A stretch of DNA of 64,000 nt from Nannochloropsis oceanica (Eukaryota; Sar; Eustigmatophyceae; Eustigmatales; Monodopsidaceae). This document shows, one piece after another, positions 10,333-21,200 of this stretch. The notes under the pieces were generated by a model. It searched no databases. It was given only the letters and a program-made list of their open reading frames with translations, and was not told where the DNA came from. How positions within the stretch are numbered: the stretch's first letter is position 1; the number at the start of each line of letters is the position of its first letter. The position numbers and the translations under genes were made by a program. The stretch lies in NCBI GenBank assembly GCA_004519485.1, contig CP038111.1, positions 286,001 to 350,000 on the forward strand. The letters run 5' to 3'.

Positions 10333-11919
10333 ATGGAGGAAGGACAACAGGCGTACGAGCCGATCCCGGAGACCGCGCGGGAGCCCTCTGGCGCCCATGC
10401 TGGACAACAAGACCTCCTGCCCCACACGACCATGCCGCCACTCGGCAACGGCACCAGCACCAGCACTACCAACAGCAGCACAGCCTCTGTCGACATGCAC
10501 GGAGCCTACAATCCGATGCCTATGGAAACGAGCGCAGCTGCTGCTGACAACTGCGTCAGCGGGGAGCATGAGACGTCACCGGCTGTCGTTGACGCTCCTG
10601 CTGCTGCTGCTGCTGCCGCCGCTCCGGGCATGTCCGCAGAGGCGGTTCTCCTAGCTTCGAGCATGACGACGACTAGTCTGCCTCCCGTCGCCCCCCCTAC
10701 TACCACCACCGCTAGCAATAGCAATAGCACGGGTTACAATCGGCCGGGTCTGCCATGCTTTCGCAAGCTGGAGCCGCGTGTCTTGCTCAAGTACCTGGAA
10801 CACCACGGGCTGACTGCAAAGGCGGATGCGACTACCGAGGAGCTGGCCATGCTGGTCTCACGGCACTTCGAACGCGAACCTGTCGATGAAGATGTGGTCC
10901 TACATTCCTTTTTCATGTCGGGGATGCAGGCTACGAATACCCTGGGCAAGTTTGAAAAGAAGCGGAAGCGTGGGGGAGGCGCAGGCGGGGCCCATTATGC
11001 TTCCCACCACTATGGAGGAGGATCAGGCTACGCTCCCGTCCATCGGAAGGAAGGCGGCCGTGGAGGAGGAGGAGGAGAAGGAGGGGGAGGAAATGGATCA
11101 GTGGCCACGGTGGATGAGGAAGTCGCGGCGCGTTTGTCTTGCCAGCTGGTGGAGGATAGTACTGCTGGATGGATTCTGGCACGTATCATTAAATATGTGC
11201 CGGAGCGAGATACGTACCAAGTGCGAGATGAAGACGACCATGCAAATGTGCAGACGCTACCGTCGACGAATGTTATCCGGCTGCACGAAGAGAATTTGTT
11301 GGATGTCCAAAAGAACGATACCGTCCTGGCCGTCTTTCCCGACACGACGAGTTTCTACCGCGCCCAGGTCACGAAGGTACCGAAGCGCGCACAGGGAGGG
11401 ATGGGGCCCTTGGAGGTGATGGTCAAATTTGAGGACGACGAGGACGAGACGGGCCGCACTCCTCATCGACGGGTCCCGGCCAGGCACGTGCTGAAGCTAT
11501 CCCAGGTAGGGAGGTTCGAGGCGGCCAATGGATTGGGGAGGGAGGGAACGGGGGACGGAGGGTATGAAGGGGTGGGAGGGGGGGGGAAGAAGGGGTCGAT
11601 CAAGGATTATAAGATCATGATTTCGCATGCGCTGCAGAAACTTCCGAATAGCAAGGGGACGTTGAAGGAGATTTTCAAGATCATCGAGAACGAGTTTAGG
11701 GATGAGTTGCATTGGAAGATAGAGGGAGGGGGAGGAGATGGGGGGAAAAAGGCCCCGATCTGGAAGCAGCAGGTGAGGAAATTGTTGACGAATCCGCGGT
11801 CGGGTTTTATGTTCATCAATGCGGGAGGGGGGGAGAGGGGGTCGCAGGTCTATTCTGAAAGTGGTGGGGGAGGGGGGGGAGGGGTGGGGGGAGGGAGTAG
11901 CAGTTTCCATAGCTCGTGA
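10333..11919 (+). CDS. Chromatin protein with SAP30-like, SGF29-type tandem Tudor and winged-helix-like segments
   Basis: 528 aa, single exon. Residues 1-135 are low complexity. Residues about 137-195 (FRKLEPRVLLKYLEHHGL ... LVSRHFEREPVDEDVV) resemble the Sin3-binding domain of SAP30. Residues about 255-395 resemble the SGF29 C-terminal double Tudor, which binds H3K4me3 in SAGA. Visible elements are GWILARIIKYVPERDTYQVRDED, the FPDTTSFYRAQV aromatic block and VKFEDDEDE. Residues about 420-500 (ISHALQKLPNSKGTLKEIFK ... WKQQVRKLLTNPRSGFMF) look like a forkhead or H15-type winged helix. SGF29 is normally shorter and lacks the flanking domains. The Tudor call is firm; the two flanking calls are family resemblance by eye. 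Gly-rich linkers separate the parts. Confidence 0.7.
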   Translation: MEEGQQAYEPIPETAREPSGAHAGQQDLLPHTTMPPLGNGTSTSTTNSSTASVDMHGAYNPMPMETSAAAADNCVSGEHETSPAVVDAPAAAAAAAAPGMSAEAVLLASSMTTTSLPPVAPPTTTTASNSNSTGYNRPGLPCFRKLEPRVLLKYLEHHGLTAKADATTEELAMLVSRHFEREPVDEDVVLHSFFMSGMQATNTLGKFEKKRKRGGGAGGAHYASHHYGGGSGYAPVHRKEGGRGGGGGEGGGGNGSVATVDEEVAARLSCQLVEDSTAGWILARIIKYVPERDTYQVRDEDDHANVQTLPSTNVIRLHEENLLDVQKNDTVLAVFPDTTSFYRAQVTKVPKRAQGGMGPLEVMVKFEDDEDETGRTPHRRVPARHVLKLSQVGRFEAANGLGREGTGDGGYEGVGGGGKKGSIKDYKIMISHALQKLPNSKGTLKEIFKIIENEFRDELHWKIEGGGGDGGKKAPIWKQQVRKLLTNPRSGFMFINAGGGERGSQVYSESGGGGGGGVGGGSSSFHSS

Positions 11920-12286
11920 GGAGGGAGGAGGAGGGGGGAAGGAGGGGAAGAGAGGGGTAATTTGAAATCGCAAGGAAATATCTGATGGGACATGATAAGG
12001 AAAAGACGGGGGAAAGTCTTCGAACGAAGAACGGAGATTGCCTTGAAAGGAGAGGAGATTTGAAGAGGTAGTGGGTGACCGATAAAGACAGGAAAAGAGT
12101 ACGACGAGAGAGGAGGAGAGGATGGAAAGATAGATATGGAAATAGAGTACCGCAAAATAAGGCAAAGCACAGCTCACACAGCCGATGCTGCATCCGGAAT
12201 GGCGTATCTTTCTCCCCACCCTCAAGTAAGAAAAGAAAAGAAAAGAAGGAAACGAAGAGAGAGATTAAGCTTTCGGATTACATTCT
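11920..12286. other. Gap between convergent genes
   Basis: A purine-rich 3'-3' spacer of 367 bases containing repeated AAAAGAAAAG-type sequence near 12230-12250. No gene was seen. Confidence 0.3.
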
Positions 12287-13354
12287 TCACCAATTTGCGA
12301 AGTTTTGATTCAAAAGTGATTTCGTCTGTCCTTGCTCGCGAGATGAGGATGAGGGTGGGGGAGGAGGGAGGGTATATACATGCATCCACATCTCCTTATT
12401 CCCCATCTCATCATCCAGCGAGACTATTTCCTGCTGCAATTTCAATCTATTTACCACTTCCTCCACCTTCCGGTCGATAACTGCACCCAATACAAAGCTT
12501 CCGCACAGTAAAAATTTGTCCGAACCCGTTGCCGCCACTATTGCTGTTGCTGTTGCTGTTACTGTTGCTTCAAATCCCTCCCTTCTTTTCCTAAGCACCC
12601 GCGATACTGTTTCAAATAAGCTTGCCACCACATCCACACTATAGATCAAATCGCTCCCCACAATCAAGAGCACTGGTGTCTTGTCTTTTCCTCCCTCTTT
12701 GCCGTGCCCTGGCTTTGGCAATAGGCATGCATCCATCTCACCGCCCCATTCCACTAATGCAGCCTCGCACCGCGTTCCCTCCCGTATCCTAGCATGGTTC
12801 CGCGCAATACCCTCTCGAATCAATACCATCGTGCCTGGATCATGATCAGTCATTATAACGTGCTCCACAGGAGGCAGTTGAGCGAGAGCCAGACCCAGCA
12901 ACCCACATCCCGCCCCCAATTCCAGGACGTGGATGGGACCGTCTCTCCCTGCTATGCGTTTCCAATGTCGCACAAGGTAATCCGCCATGAAGGGCGCCGC
13001 AGGCCAAGTGCGTTGGCCTGTTTGGAGTGCCCCCGGTCCGTCCTCGTCATCGACCACCTGTACCTCTACTTCTATTGACTTTAATGCGGGCCTGTAGTTG
13101 CTTTGGTGGGAGGAGGGAGGGGAGGTCGGGAAGGCATGCTTGATCCATGCTTTTGCGGCCGCGGCGTCGAATAAAAAACCCAGCGCTGCTAGGTCTTGGT
13201 CATCTTCCTCGTTTTTAACCTTGTCTGATGGCCGAAGGGATTGAGCTGGTGCCATGGCTGTGGTATTTGGTGGTGGCAAAATGAGTCTGCTATCGAAGCC
13301 GCACGCTCCCAACTCCCTTTCCTCTTCTGTCTTGACCGAGCCCCAGCTGCACAT
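12287..13354 (-). CDS. Class I SAM-dependent methyltransferase, METTL21-like (Methyltransf_16)
   Basis: 355 aa, single exon. The SAM-binding motif I is HVLELGAGCGLLGLALAQL (near residue 141), preceded by the family's typical GQRTWPAAPFMADYL, where a W before the substrate side is conserved. VIMTDHD is motif II, and LLIVGSDLIYSVDV is the post-I region matching the (D/S)D(L/V)(V/I)Y hallmark of protein-lysine methyltransferases of this family. The substrate cannot be told from sequence. A second in-frame ATG lies at 13255 and could be the real start. The C-terminal 50 residues include a Pro-rich run. Confidence 0.75.
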   Translation of the reverse strand: MCSWGSVKTEEERELGACGFDSRLILPPPNTTAMAPAQSLRPSDKVKNEEDDQDLAALGFLFDAAAAKAWIKHAFPTSPPSSHQSNYRPALKSIEVEVQVVDDEDGPGALQTGQRTWPAAPFMADYLVRHWKRIAGRDGPIHVLELGAGCGLLGLALAQLPPVEHVIMTDHDPGTMVLIREGIARNHARIREGTRCEAALVEWGGEMDACLLPKPGHGKEGGKDKTPVLLIVGSDLIYSVDVVASLFETVSRVLRKRREGFEATVTATATAIVAATGSDKFLLCGSFVLGAVIDRKVEEVVNRLKLQQEIVSLDDEMGNKEMWMHVYTLPPPPPSSSSREQGQTKSLLNQNFANW

Positions 13355-13610
13355 TTGTACGACAACAGGCGTCGCACATCATTTTAAATTGTTTCAAGAT
13401 TCTGCCGCTGGGGCTAATGCTGTGTGCCGTGACATTCTTGCTGGCCGATGCTCATACTCCTCCACTCGCACGGAGCCTGAAAATTGAAGTGATGAAGAAC
13501 TTCTACCGGGCCACGCCGCGCCACCACTTCTCACCACCCCTGCCTCCGTTTCGCATACCAACCCTCATAGAATCGTTGCTCCTTCCTCCGGTGTCATCTC
13601 GTTCTCAGCC

Positions 13611-14459
13611 ATGGCCAAGCATCATGCCGGTACGTAAGTGACACTGGGGATAATGGCGGGGTAATGGGATCACTGCTGGAAGGAAGATGTAGGAGCTTGC
13701 ATTTTAGAGCGTATAGAGCCATAGCTTAGAGCACCCCCATCTTTTTCCTTTAATATGTATATGTAGACCTTGTGATGTGCCGGAAGCAGCCCGGGATCGC
13801 CATCGGCCGCTTGTGTGAAAAGGTAAGTGGAGTGAAGGGAAGCTGGAGCCGGGTCAACTCGCTGCATATACATGCATCACCTCAGTGCTAACCTGACCAC
13901 GCGAATATCTCATCAACCACATCATGCAGTGCGATGGCAAGTGCGTGATTTGTGATAGTTACGTCCGACCCTCCACCTTGGTCCGCATCTGCGACGAATG
14001 TACGCACTCTAATACTTGTGTGGTTGGTATTGCCTATGACATGCCTCTTACGATTTCGACCAACGCGTCCTCTTCCACTTCTCTTATCCTTACCACTTTC
14101 ACCGTTGCCGCTCCAATAGGTAATTACGGCTCCTATGAAGGTCGGTGCGTTATCTGTGGCGGACCCGGCATCTCTGACGCGTATTACTGCCGCGAATGCA
14201 CCCAAGAAGAGAAGGACCGGGACGGCTGCCCCAAGATTGTCAACTTGGGAGCATCCAAAACAGATTTATTCTACGAACGCAAAAAGTATGGATTTAAGCG
14301 GTACGTTACTACCCCTTCGTACGCTATCTATCGTGTTCTTGTGATAAAGATGAAAAAGGCGTTGATTAAGGCAGGGGAAGGTAATAAGAGTGAGTGTGCG
14401 TATTTTATGTGTTGCTCCGAAGTTCTGATTTCCCCCCTCGTATTGTTCACAGGCGATGA
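13611..14459 (+). CDS. PHF5A: PHD finger-like splicing factor PHF5A (SF3b14b), 5 exons
   Basis: Exons 13611-13629, 13767-13822, 13930-13999, 14120-14300 and 14453-14459 give exactly 110 aa, the length of the human protein. All junctions are GT-AG and each restores the conserved sequence: [29 protein letters not shown] and the end YGFKRR. PHF5A is an SF3b subunit of the U2 snRNP and contacts the branch-point adenosine with SF3B1. The zinc-binding cysteines are all present ([26 protein letters not shown]). The first coding exon is 19 nt and the last coding piece only 7 nt. An unspliced reading would wrongly insert about 40 residues after CDEC and extend the end. Confidence 0.95.
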
Positions 14460-15036
14460 GGTAGGCGATTGAGCAAGATGTGGTTGACAATGAAGCAGAA
14501 ACGAAAGGACCATAGGAACTGTAAATATTGAATGGGTGAAAACAAGCTTGGCGCTCAAAAGGGGGCTTTGGGCATTTGGCATGTTTTGGGAGTGGATCTT
14601 AGGTAAATTTAGGGTCTTACACTACCTATGCTAGCCACGCAGACAATAATCTTCAAATCATATCGCATGTAACGAATAGTTGACACTTTTAGTTGCCTTG
14701 TTGCGCCCATCTTGCGTTTTTCTAAAATTAAAACTGACAATCATCATCTCTCACTTTGGTGGCCCACGGACCATCGCAAGTGTGCGACCCCCCTTCTCTA
14801 CCTTTGCGCCCATTATTATACGATGCAAGCCCACTACACACCGCAAAGAAAGTCTGTAAAAATGACGACGAGAGAAGGCAGCTCCACCAAAGAATTCTTT
14901 ATCGCAAGTCACAAGTCTTAGCTAAATACACTTTCACGCCGCCGGCATACCCCATTAGACTGCTCAGGCCATGCCCACGACGACTGGGACGACGATAAAT
15001 ATCTTCAGCTAAGGATCTGGTCACAGCGTGCGCGCC
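14460..15036. promoter_or_regulatory. Spacer between PHF5A and the kinase gene
   Basis: About 580 bases, rather AT-rich around 14590-14750. An acceptor-like TCACAG lies about 10 bases before the kinase ATG, so a 5' UTR intron is possible. No coding sequence is supported. Confidence 0.3.
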
Positions 15037-17778
15037 ATGGAGGAGAACGGAGACTCTCCTCCGCCGCTTTCACTCTCGGGCCCGCATACCTCCCCTACAG
15101 CACAACATGACGACAACAAAGCCCCAGACACCGTTTCTCCATCACCTCAAGGCTTCCAACCCTATGGTACGGGTCCCGGGGGCCTAGCCACGGATCTCGT
15201 CGACCAGCAAACACGGGGTTATCATGTCCGAGCGCACGAGCGACCCCCTCCCCTCTACCAAGCCACCATGGGGCTCGCCGCGGCCTACATGCACATCACC
15301 GACCACAAGGACCGACGGCGCCCTCGCGCGTTTAGTACCTCCGAAACGCATCTTTACACGTCAGACGACGGAACTTTGCGAGTAGGGCCGCATTTACCTC
15401 TGATTCTGGGGCGATATCGATTTGTCCGCCTGGTGGGGCAAGGGACATTTGCCCAGATCATATGCGCTGAAGACACCTTCCATCCCCGTCGACGGCACGT
15501 GGCGATCAAAATCCTGAATTTCCATTATGCCGAGATTGGGAAACGGGAGGCCTTGTGTCTGCGGTTGGTGCATGATAGCCCAGGGGGACCACATGCGGCC
15601 GTGGTCAGGTTCCACGGTGTATTTGATTTTATGGGGCATTTTTGCATTGTCATGGAGTTGTGCCTCGGGGGGTCTTTCCAGCATTATGTTCGACCACTTT
15701 CAGCCAGCTCCCCATCATTGGTGCAGGAGCAGGAGCAGCTGCAGTTTCAGCAACAGCAATACCGTGGCACTCCCAAGCATGGCGGCAGAGGAGGGGGAGG
15801 AGGACCGAGTGCAGGTGCTGCTGGGATGGCCATGGCACAACTACGCGAGGCAGCTCTTCATCTTGTCAAAGCTCTGCTGTTGCTCCACAATCACGACGTG
15901 ATCCACGCGGATCTCAAGCCCGAAAATGTTCTCTTGGCAGGGAGTAGTCCGGGAGGAGGTCTTTCAGCAGGAGGAGGAGGAGGAGGAGGAGGAGCAGGCG
16001 GAGGAGGAGCAGGAGGGTGGGGACAGCAAGTAAGATTGACTGATTTAGGGAATGCAATCAAAAGCCGGGAGATTAAGTTGTATAAAGAGGACTACGAAAT
16101 TCAGACGTTGGGTTACAGGGCGCCAGAGGTGTTACTTGGTGGGTGTGGTGGACAAGCATTCAACCACCAAATTGACATGTGGTCTCTAGGCGTTCTTCTC
16201 GTCGAGCTTTACCTCGGCCGACCCCTCTTTAGAGCAGCAAGTAAGGTTTTGATGCTCAAGCGTATTTTGTCGGTTCTGGGCCCATTGCCGGCAAGGGAGT
16301 ATGTGAGCGGGAAGTTTTACACGGCTTTTTTTGGGTCGGACCATCGTTTGAGACCTGAGACTTTCGGCTTGCGTGATGACCCTAACCATGCTGCCACCGC
16401 TCTGATGGATCCTAGAAAGGTCCAGAATTCATTCGTATACGATGGGGATGCCCATTTTCGACTCGTATGTGATTTATTAAGGTCGAGAGACCCGGATTTC
16501 AATGGGTTTGTGTGTGGACTGTTGCAGTTTGACCCTCGCGTGAGACTGACGGCATTCCAGGCGTTGATGCATCCTTACTTGGCGCCTTGCTTTCCGTTTT
16601 CTCTTCTAAAGCCGTTTTTATCGGTAGCGAGCTTGGAGATATTGGGGAGGGGGAGGCAGCCGATCGCATCCTTCCCGCCGGGGAGCAGTAGGACGCGAAC
16701 GGTATCTTCTTCTTCTGCTTCCTTGTCTTCGTCTACTTCTGACTCGTCTTCACCCACTTCCTCGTCGTCCTTTGCGCCGGCTCGGGGCGAGCAGCAGAAT
16801 GTGCAGCTGAAGGAAAAGGAGCCAGAAGAGGAGGAGAAAGAAGAAGAAGAGGAGGAGGGGGGTGGATTGGTAGCTATAGTGGAGTCGTCCACGTCATCGC
16901 CATCCTCTTTCAGGAGAAGGACCAAGGTGGAAGAAAAGGAAGAAGGGCAAGAAGCGGTGGCAGCAGCAGCGGTAACAGTACCAGCATCAGTATCAGCAAC
17001 AGCAGTATCAGAAAAATGCCCAGCTAACAGACAGCATCGCGAGGAAGGAGAAAGGAAGGATACCCTGACGCTTGCTTCCAGTTCTTCCCTGCCTCTGTCA
17101 TCTGACTATACTCCTGCCCTTCAATTAGAAGACTCCTCTTCCCCTCCACCCCTCACACTGGAGAGGGACGCAATCGACTCGGATGTTGTGGTTTTGTTAG
17201 ACGAAGAGGAAGAAGAAGAGGGCGAGGAAAGAAAAGCTGTGGTTGCGGATAAGAAGAACAATAATGAAGCGGAAAATGCAACGGCCCTCAAGGTAACAAG
17301 GCATACTGCTGTAGGTGTTGCAATGGCTGGTGCTACCACAAACCATCCTCCTAGTTCCTCCTCATTATTCCTAAAACGCCCCCGTGCGAGTACAGGAAGA
17401 GAAGACAGTGGCGGCAGCAACAGTAGCAGCGGAGGACGACGAGGAAGAGGACGAGTTACAAAAGTAGGGGGAGGGGGAGGGGAAAGGTCTGCAATTGAGA
17501 AAAAGGAGGAAATCAATGTGCTGGGTAGCGAGAGCAAGATGGGAATCATCGCCATGAAGGCTGCAGGCTCAGGCGTGGGAAAGACGCCTGTCAGGAAGTG
17601 GTATGAAGAGGTCGCTGCTGAGGAGGAAGAGGACATTGAAGAGGAGGAGTCACCCTCCTCGCTTGGGAAACGGAAGTCCTTCTTGCCACGCGATCCGTCG
17701 ACGGCTAGGCAGCAATTGAAAAGGGGGAAGGGGGTGGAGGAAGAAGATTCGGCGGGCGAAGACGAGCTGTTTCTGTAA
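15037..17778 (+). CDS. CMGC-type protein kinase with atypical HAD and DLG motifs
   Basis: 913 aa, single exon, start MEENGDSPPPL; the frame upstream has only a GTG. The kinase domain spans about residues 125-515: Gly-loop VGQGTFAQI, catalytic Lys158 in VAIK, catalytic loop HADLKPEN (290-297), metal motif DLG (336-338) instead of DFG, and TLGYRAPEVLLG with the CMGC arginine. HAD in place of HRD also occurs in HIPK-like kinases of the DYRK/HIPK branch, but the YxY activation-loop tyrosines are absent. A Gly-rich insert (about 25 residues) sits between HADLKPEN and DLG, and a Gln-rich insert lies in the hinge-following region. The C-terminal about 350 residues are acidic, Ser-rich and probably disordered. 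The conserved Lys, Asp and Asp suggest an active enzyme. Confidence 0.8.
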   Translation: MEENGDSPPPLSLSGPHTSPTAQHDDNKAPDTVSPSPQGFQPYGTGPGGLATDLVDQQTRGYHVRAHERPPPLYQATMGLAAAYMHITDHKDRRRPRAFSTSETHLYTSDDGTLRVGPHLPLILGRYRFVRLVGQGTFAQIICAEDTFHPRRRHVAIKILNFHYAEIGKREALCLRLVHDSPGGPHAAVVRFHGVFDFMGHFCIVMELCLGGSFQHYVRPLSASSPSLVQEQEQLQFQQQQYRGTPKHGGRGGGGGPSAGAAGMAMAQLREAALHLVKALLLLHNHDVIHADLKPENVLLAGSSPGGGLSAGGGGGGGGAGGGGAGGWGQQVRLTDLGNAIKSREIKLYKEDYEIQTLGYRAPEVLLGGCGGQAFNHQIDMWSLGVLLVELYLGRPLFRAASKVLMLKRILSVLGPLPAREYVSGKFYTAFFGSDHRLRPETFGLRDDPNHAATALMDPRKVQNSFVYDGDAHFRLVCDLLRSRDPDFNGFVCGLLQFDPRVRLTAFQALMHPYLAPCFPFSLLKPFLSVASLEILGRGRQPIASFPPGSSRTRTVSSSSASLSSSTSDSSSPTSSSSFAPARGEQQNVQLKEKEPEEEEKEEEEEEGGGLVAIVESSTSSPSSFRRRTKVEEKEEGQEAVAAAAVTVPASVSATAVSEKCPANRQHREEGERKDTLTLASSSSLPLSSDYTPALQLEDSSSPPPLTLERDAIDSDVVVLLDEEEEEEGEERKAVVADKKNNNEAENATALKVTRHTAVGVAMAGATTNHPPSSSSLFLKRPRASTGREDSGGSNSSSGGRRGRGRVTKVGGGGGERSAIEKKEEINVLGSESKMGIIAMKAAGSGVGKTPVRKWYEEVAAEEEEDIEEEESPSSLGKRKSFLPRDPSTARQQLKRGKGVEEEDSAGEDELFL

Positions 17779-18287
17779 GTTGGATGCATGTATATATCTG
17801 GCCCATAAGGAGGGAGGTCCTGTGTGCAGCACGTGAAAAGAAAAATCACGTCCAATTGATCGATTTTTAAAAGGCATTCACAAAAAAAGCATTCACAGAA
17901 ATAATCAATGAAAGCGAAGACATGTAAGATCGGACACACATACGAAGTAGGATTTATAGTGCAGACAAAGCAATAGCAGGCGTGTGCTCATTTATCTGCC
18001 TGTTTCAATACATTCTTTCTTTGCTTTCTATCTTTTTGTTAACATGCACATGCACAAGCAGACGCGCATCATTTCCGGCGCTTTATTTTTCTATCATTGA
18101 CATGCACATGCACATTCAGACATACACCATCTAGCTATCTGTAAATACTACCCGGAGGGATAACACACACGCACCGACAGGCACTCGAGCACACATGCAA
18201 AACTTTCTTTGCTCCGACAATTGGTGGTTTCATTTCCCTCGTTCTCCATAGATCAATGTCTTCACACTGTTGTTGCTTTATCTCCTT
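17779..18287. other. Gap between convergent genes with short direct repeats
   Basis: A 509-base spacer between the kinase (+) and DENN (-) genes. The unit ACATGCACATGCAC occurs at about 18043-18056 and again at about 18100-18113, an imperfect local repeat. No gene was seen. Confidence 0.35.
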
Positions 18288-21200
18288 TCACAGATGATTC
18301 AGTTCCTCTAATTTCTCCTCCCCTTTCTCCTCCTCCTCAATCCGCAACCTCGAAGGCTTGACAACATACCCCTGAAAGGGCCTTCGCATCCCCTCTCTCA
18401 CGACCTGTGATTCTTCCATCTCCTTCTGCGTCCCCCCCCCCTCTTTTATTTCCTCTCTCAATCGTCGCCGTAGTCGCGTCCGCCATTTGAATGCCAAGCA
18501 CGCCGCCAAAAACATCCCACACCTCGTCTTTGTCCTTGCCTTTTCCAAATCTTCCCCCCGCCTCTTATCAACATAACTGCTGAACATCTGCGTATGCACA
18601 AAGGCACTCTGGTACTCCTATGTAAGTAGGGTGGAAGGGGGCAGGGAGGGAGAGAGGGAAGAGGAAGGGAATTTAAGCGTCTAAGTATAAAAGCGAAAAT
18701 GCTTTGATAAGAGATACACCCCTCTCTCCCTTCCACCTTCCCTCACTCCCCTCCCCAACAAACCTACCATCATCATCCTCAACGGGTCCAAGAACCAGCC
18801 TGGGAAGAACTCGAACACCTCTCGCTCACTATCAAAAGTCCCATACTTTCTCCACGCATCCGGGTAGGCCAAATCACCGCACAGCCCCAGCACGTACTCT
18901 CGGAAGGTCGCTTTAAGTTTCACCAAGGTCTGAGTCTCATCCATAGTCAACCCACTCATGTAAGTAGCTAGGTGTAAATTTGCCCACCGTGAACGACGGC
19001 ATGAGAACAACTTGGAGGATTCTTGAAGGGCTTGGAGAAGTTGATAACAAAGGGGGAGTTTCACGGCAAGGTCCGGAAGGCGAAGATGCTCTTTGCAGCG
19101 GCCTATGTGCAAAGCAGCAGCATGAGGAGTGGTATGGCTTGGATCGAAGGGTGGTTGGACACCTAGGACGAATGGAACGGGGGACTGGACGATGTCGCTC
19201 AGGGAGTTAGGGAGGAGGGGGATGAAGACCCCGTCCCATTTGAAGGGTTGGAGGAGGCTGATGAATGCTGTGGCGATCGCAGAGACGAGGCCTTGGTCTT
19301 CGCCGATGACGACTAGGCTTTGTTCCAATAAGAGAAGATTCACACATTTGATGATGACACCGGCGGAAACGTGGGAGAATAAAACAGCCACGGCCCAGTC
19401 TTGCAGAGGGACGAGAGGGAAATCCAACCGCGTCGTCGCCAGGGAATAAGGCGGGTAAGAAAGTGTCACGCTTCCGCTAGAGGGAAAGGCCATCTCTCGC
19501 TGTACATGTCTCAGAAACCTTCGACGTAATGTGACCAAATCTCCCCCTCCCCCGTTATCACAACTACTACCATTACTGCTGCTACTACCTCCTCCATCTC
19601 CACCCATACTAGCATCCATCCCCCCCCCCACGCATTTCTCCATATAGCTCCCGGCACCCTTAGGCGACAACGACAGTCCATTACCACCAATACCACTCGA
19701 AAAAGAAGAGGGAGGAGGTAAAGACAAGGCGTCACAACTATGCCTCCTCTTCAGCGCCGACAGGACACCGACCCTCATCTTGCCTCCCCAATTCGCCAGT
19801 ACCGCCCGTTCCCTTTCGACGATGAAAGAAAGCACTTTGCATAGCACAGGGTGATTTGGCTGATGACTTATCAGACAAAAACACCGCGGAGCGACCACAA
19901 CAAACCCCATTTCTTCCTCCTCTTGCTGTCGAAACTCTCGATACGTCAATGACGCTCGGTACTGACACGTAGACACAACCGCACCCCCCCTCAAGGCCTC
20001 CGTCGCGCGAATCAGCTTCTGGTAATCTTCCAAACTCACTGACCCATCCCTCACCAACTTTCTATCTCTTCCCCCTGCTATTCCATCGCTGCTGCTGCTG
20101 CTGCTACTACTACTGCTGCTGCTGCTGATGCTTCGCTCCCTACTTCCTCTGGGGCTGCCCCACCCCCCACTCTGCTGAAACTTACGCATGTGCGTTCTAA
20201 CATGGTCTAAGAGGCCTCGTCGTTCAGCAGCAGCGGCAGCAATAGCGGAGGGGGAAGAACAATCATCGAGCAATCTACTTCGTGCTATTGCCTGGCTACT
20301 TCTGCTGCGACTGCTGCTGATGCTGTTGCGGGTGCAGCTATTACTCTTCCTCATCCTCCTTTTTCCTGCTTCTGCTCCTGCTCCTGCTCCCGCTCCTGCT
20401 GCTACCGCCGGTAAGTGCTGCACAAAAAAATGCTGCAACGTTCGCGCTGCTGCTTGTTCCTTCCGCGCCTGCTGCAGAGCGTCTACAACAGAGGAGGGGC
20501 ATTCAGGCCTTGCCTCATAGATAGTTAAACAGACACCATAGGAGATCGCACCCTGCTCGTCCGTGAACTGCAGCACGTGCGTTTGATCCCTATGCTTACC
20601 TGTCCACAGTTCCAACTGTGACGCTGGGGCCAGCTCCAACCGGCCCCCTTGCGGAAAACAAAACTCGCTGATTCGGGCCAAGGCGGCAGAGGAAGGGGTG
20701 GGCCCTCCCTGCTTCTCTCCCCCGGAGGTTTCTCCCATTTCCACCGCACAGACCTCGACGGGCTGCATTGATTTTGCTGGTGGGTCTAGTCCACGCAAAA
20801 CGCTGCTTTGAATGCCAACGACAGCGAACTCACTAAAATGTGCTGACGCCAGCGCTGCCTGTGACGATGACGAGACACTCGTTGCTCCCGTCACAACTCT
20901 TCCACCCGCGCGCCGTGGCAACCCGCTACTGCCACTGCTGTTACTGATACCGCTGCTATACGTACCGTCGTTATTGCATTTGACGCTATGCGGGTTGCTA
21001 TTCTCTTCGAGCCGCTGAGCTTCTTCCAAGCTTTCGGCCATGCTTCGCCCAGGTCTGCCCGCAGGACTACCAGGGGGCCAGCTGAAACGAGATACACCAA
21101 GAGGGTATTTAGTGGCCGGTGATGACAAAGGGGAAGAGGATGTGGGAAATGTGGTGGTGGTGATGGAGGGTGGACATCCGTCATGCAAGCTGGTGCTTCG

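Noticed and set aside
14301-14452. In-frame extension of PHF5A beyond GFKR
   Set aside because: A GTACGT donor and a CACAG acceptor remove it and restore the exact 110-residue family length.
17121-17939. Antisense frame of 272 codons over the kinase tail
   Set aside because: A Ser-rich mirror of the acidic, low-complexity kinase C-terminus.
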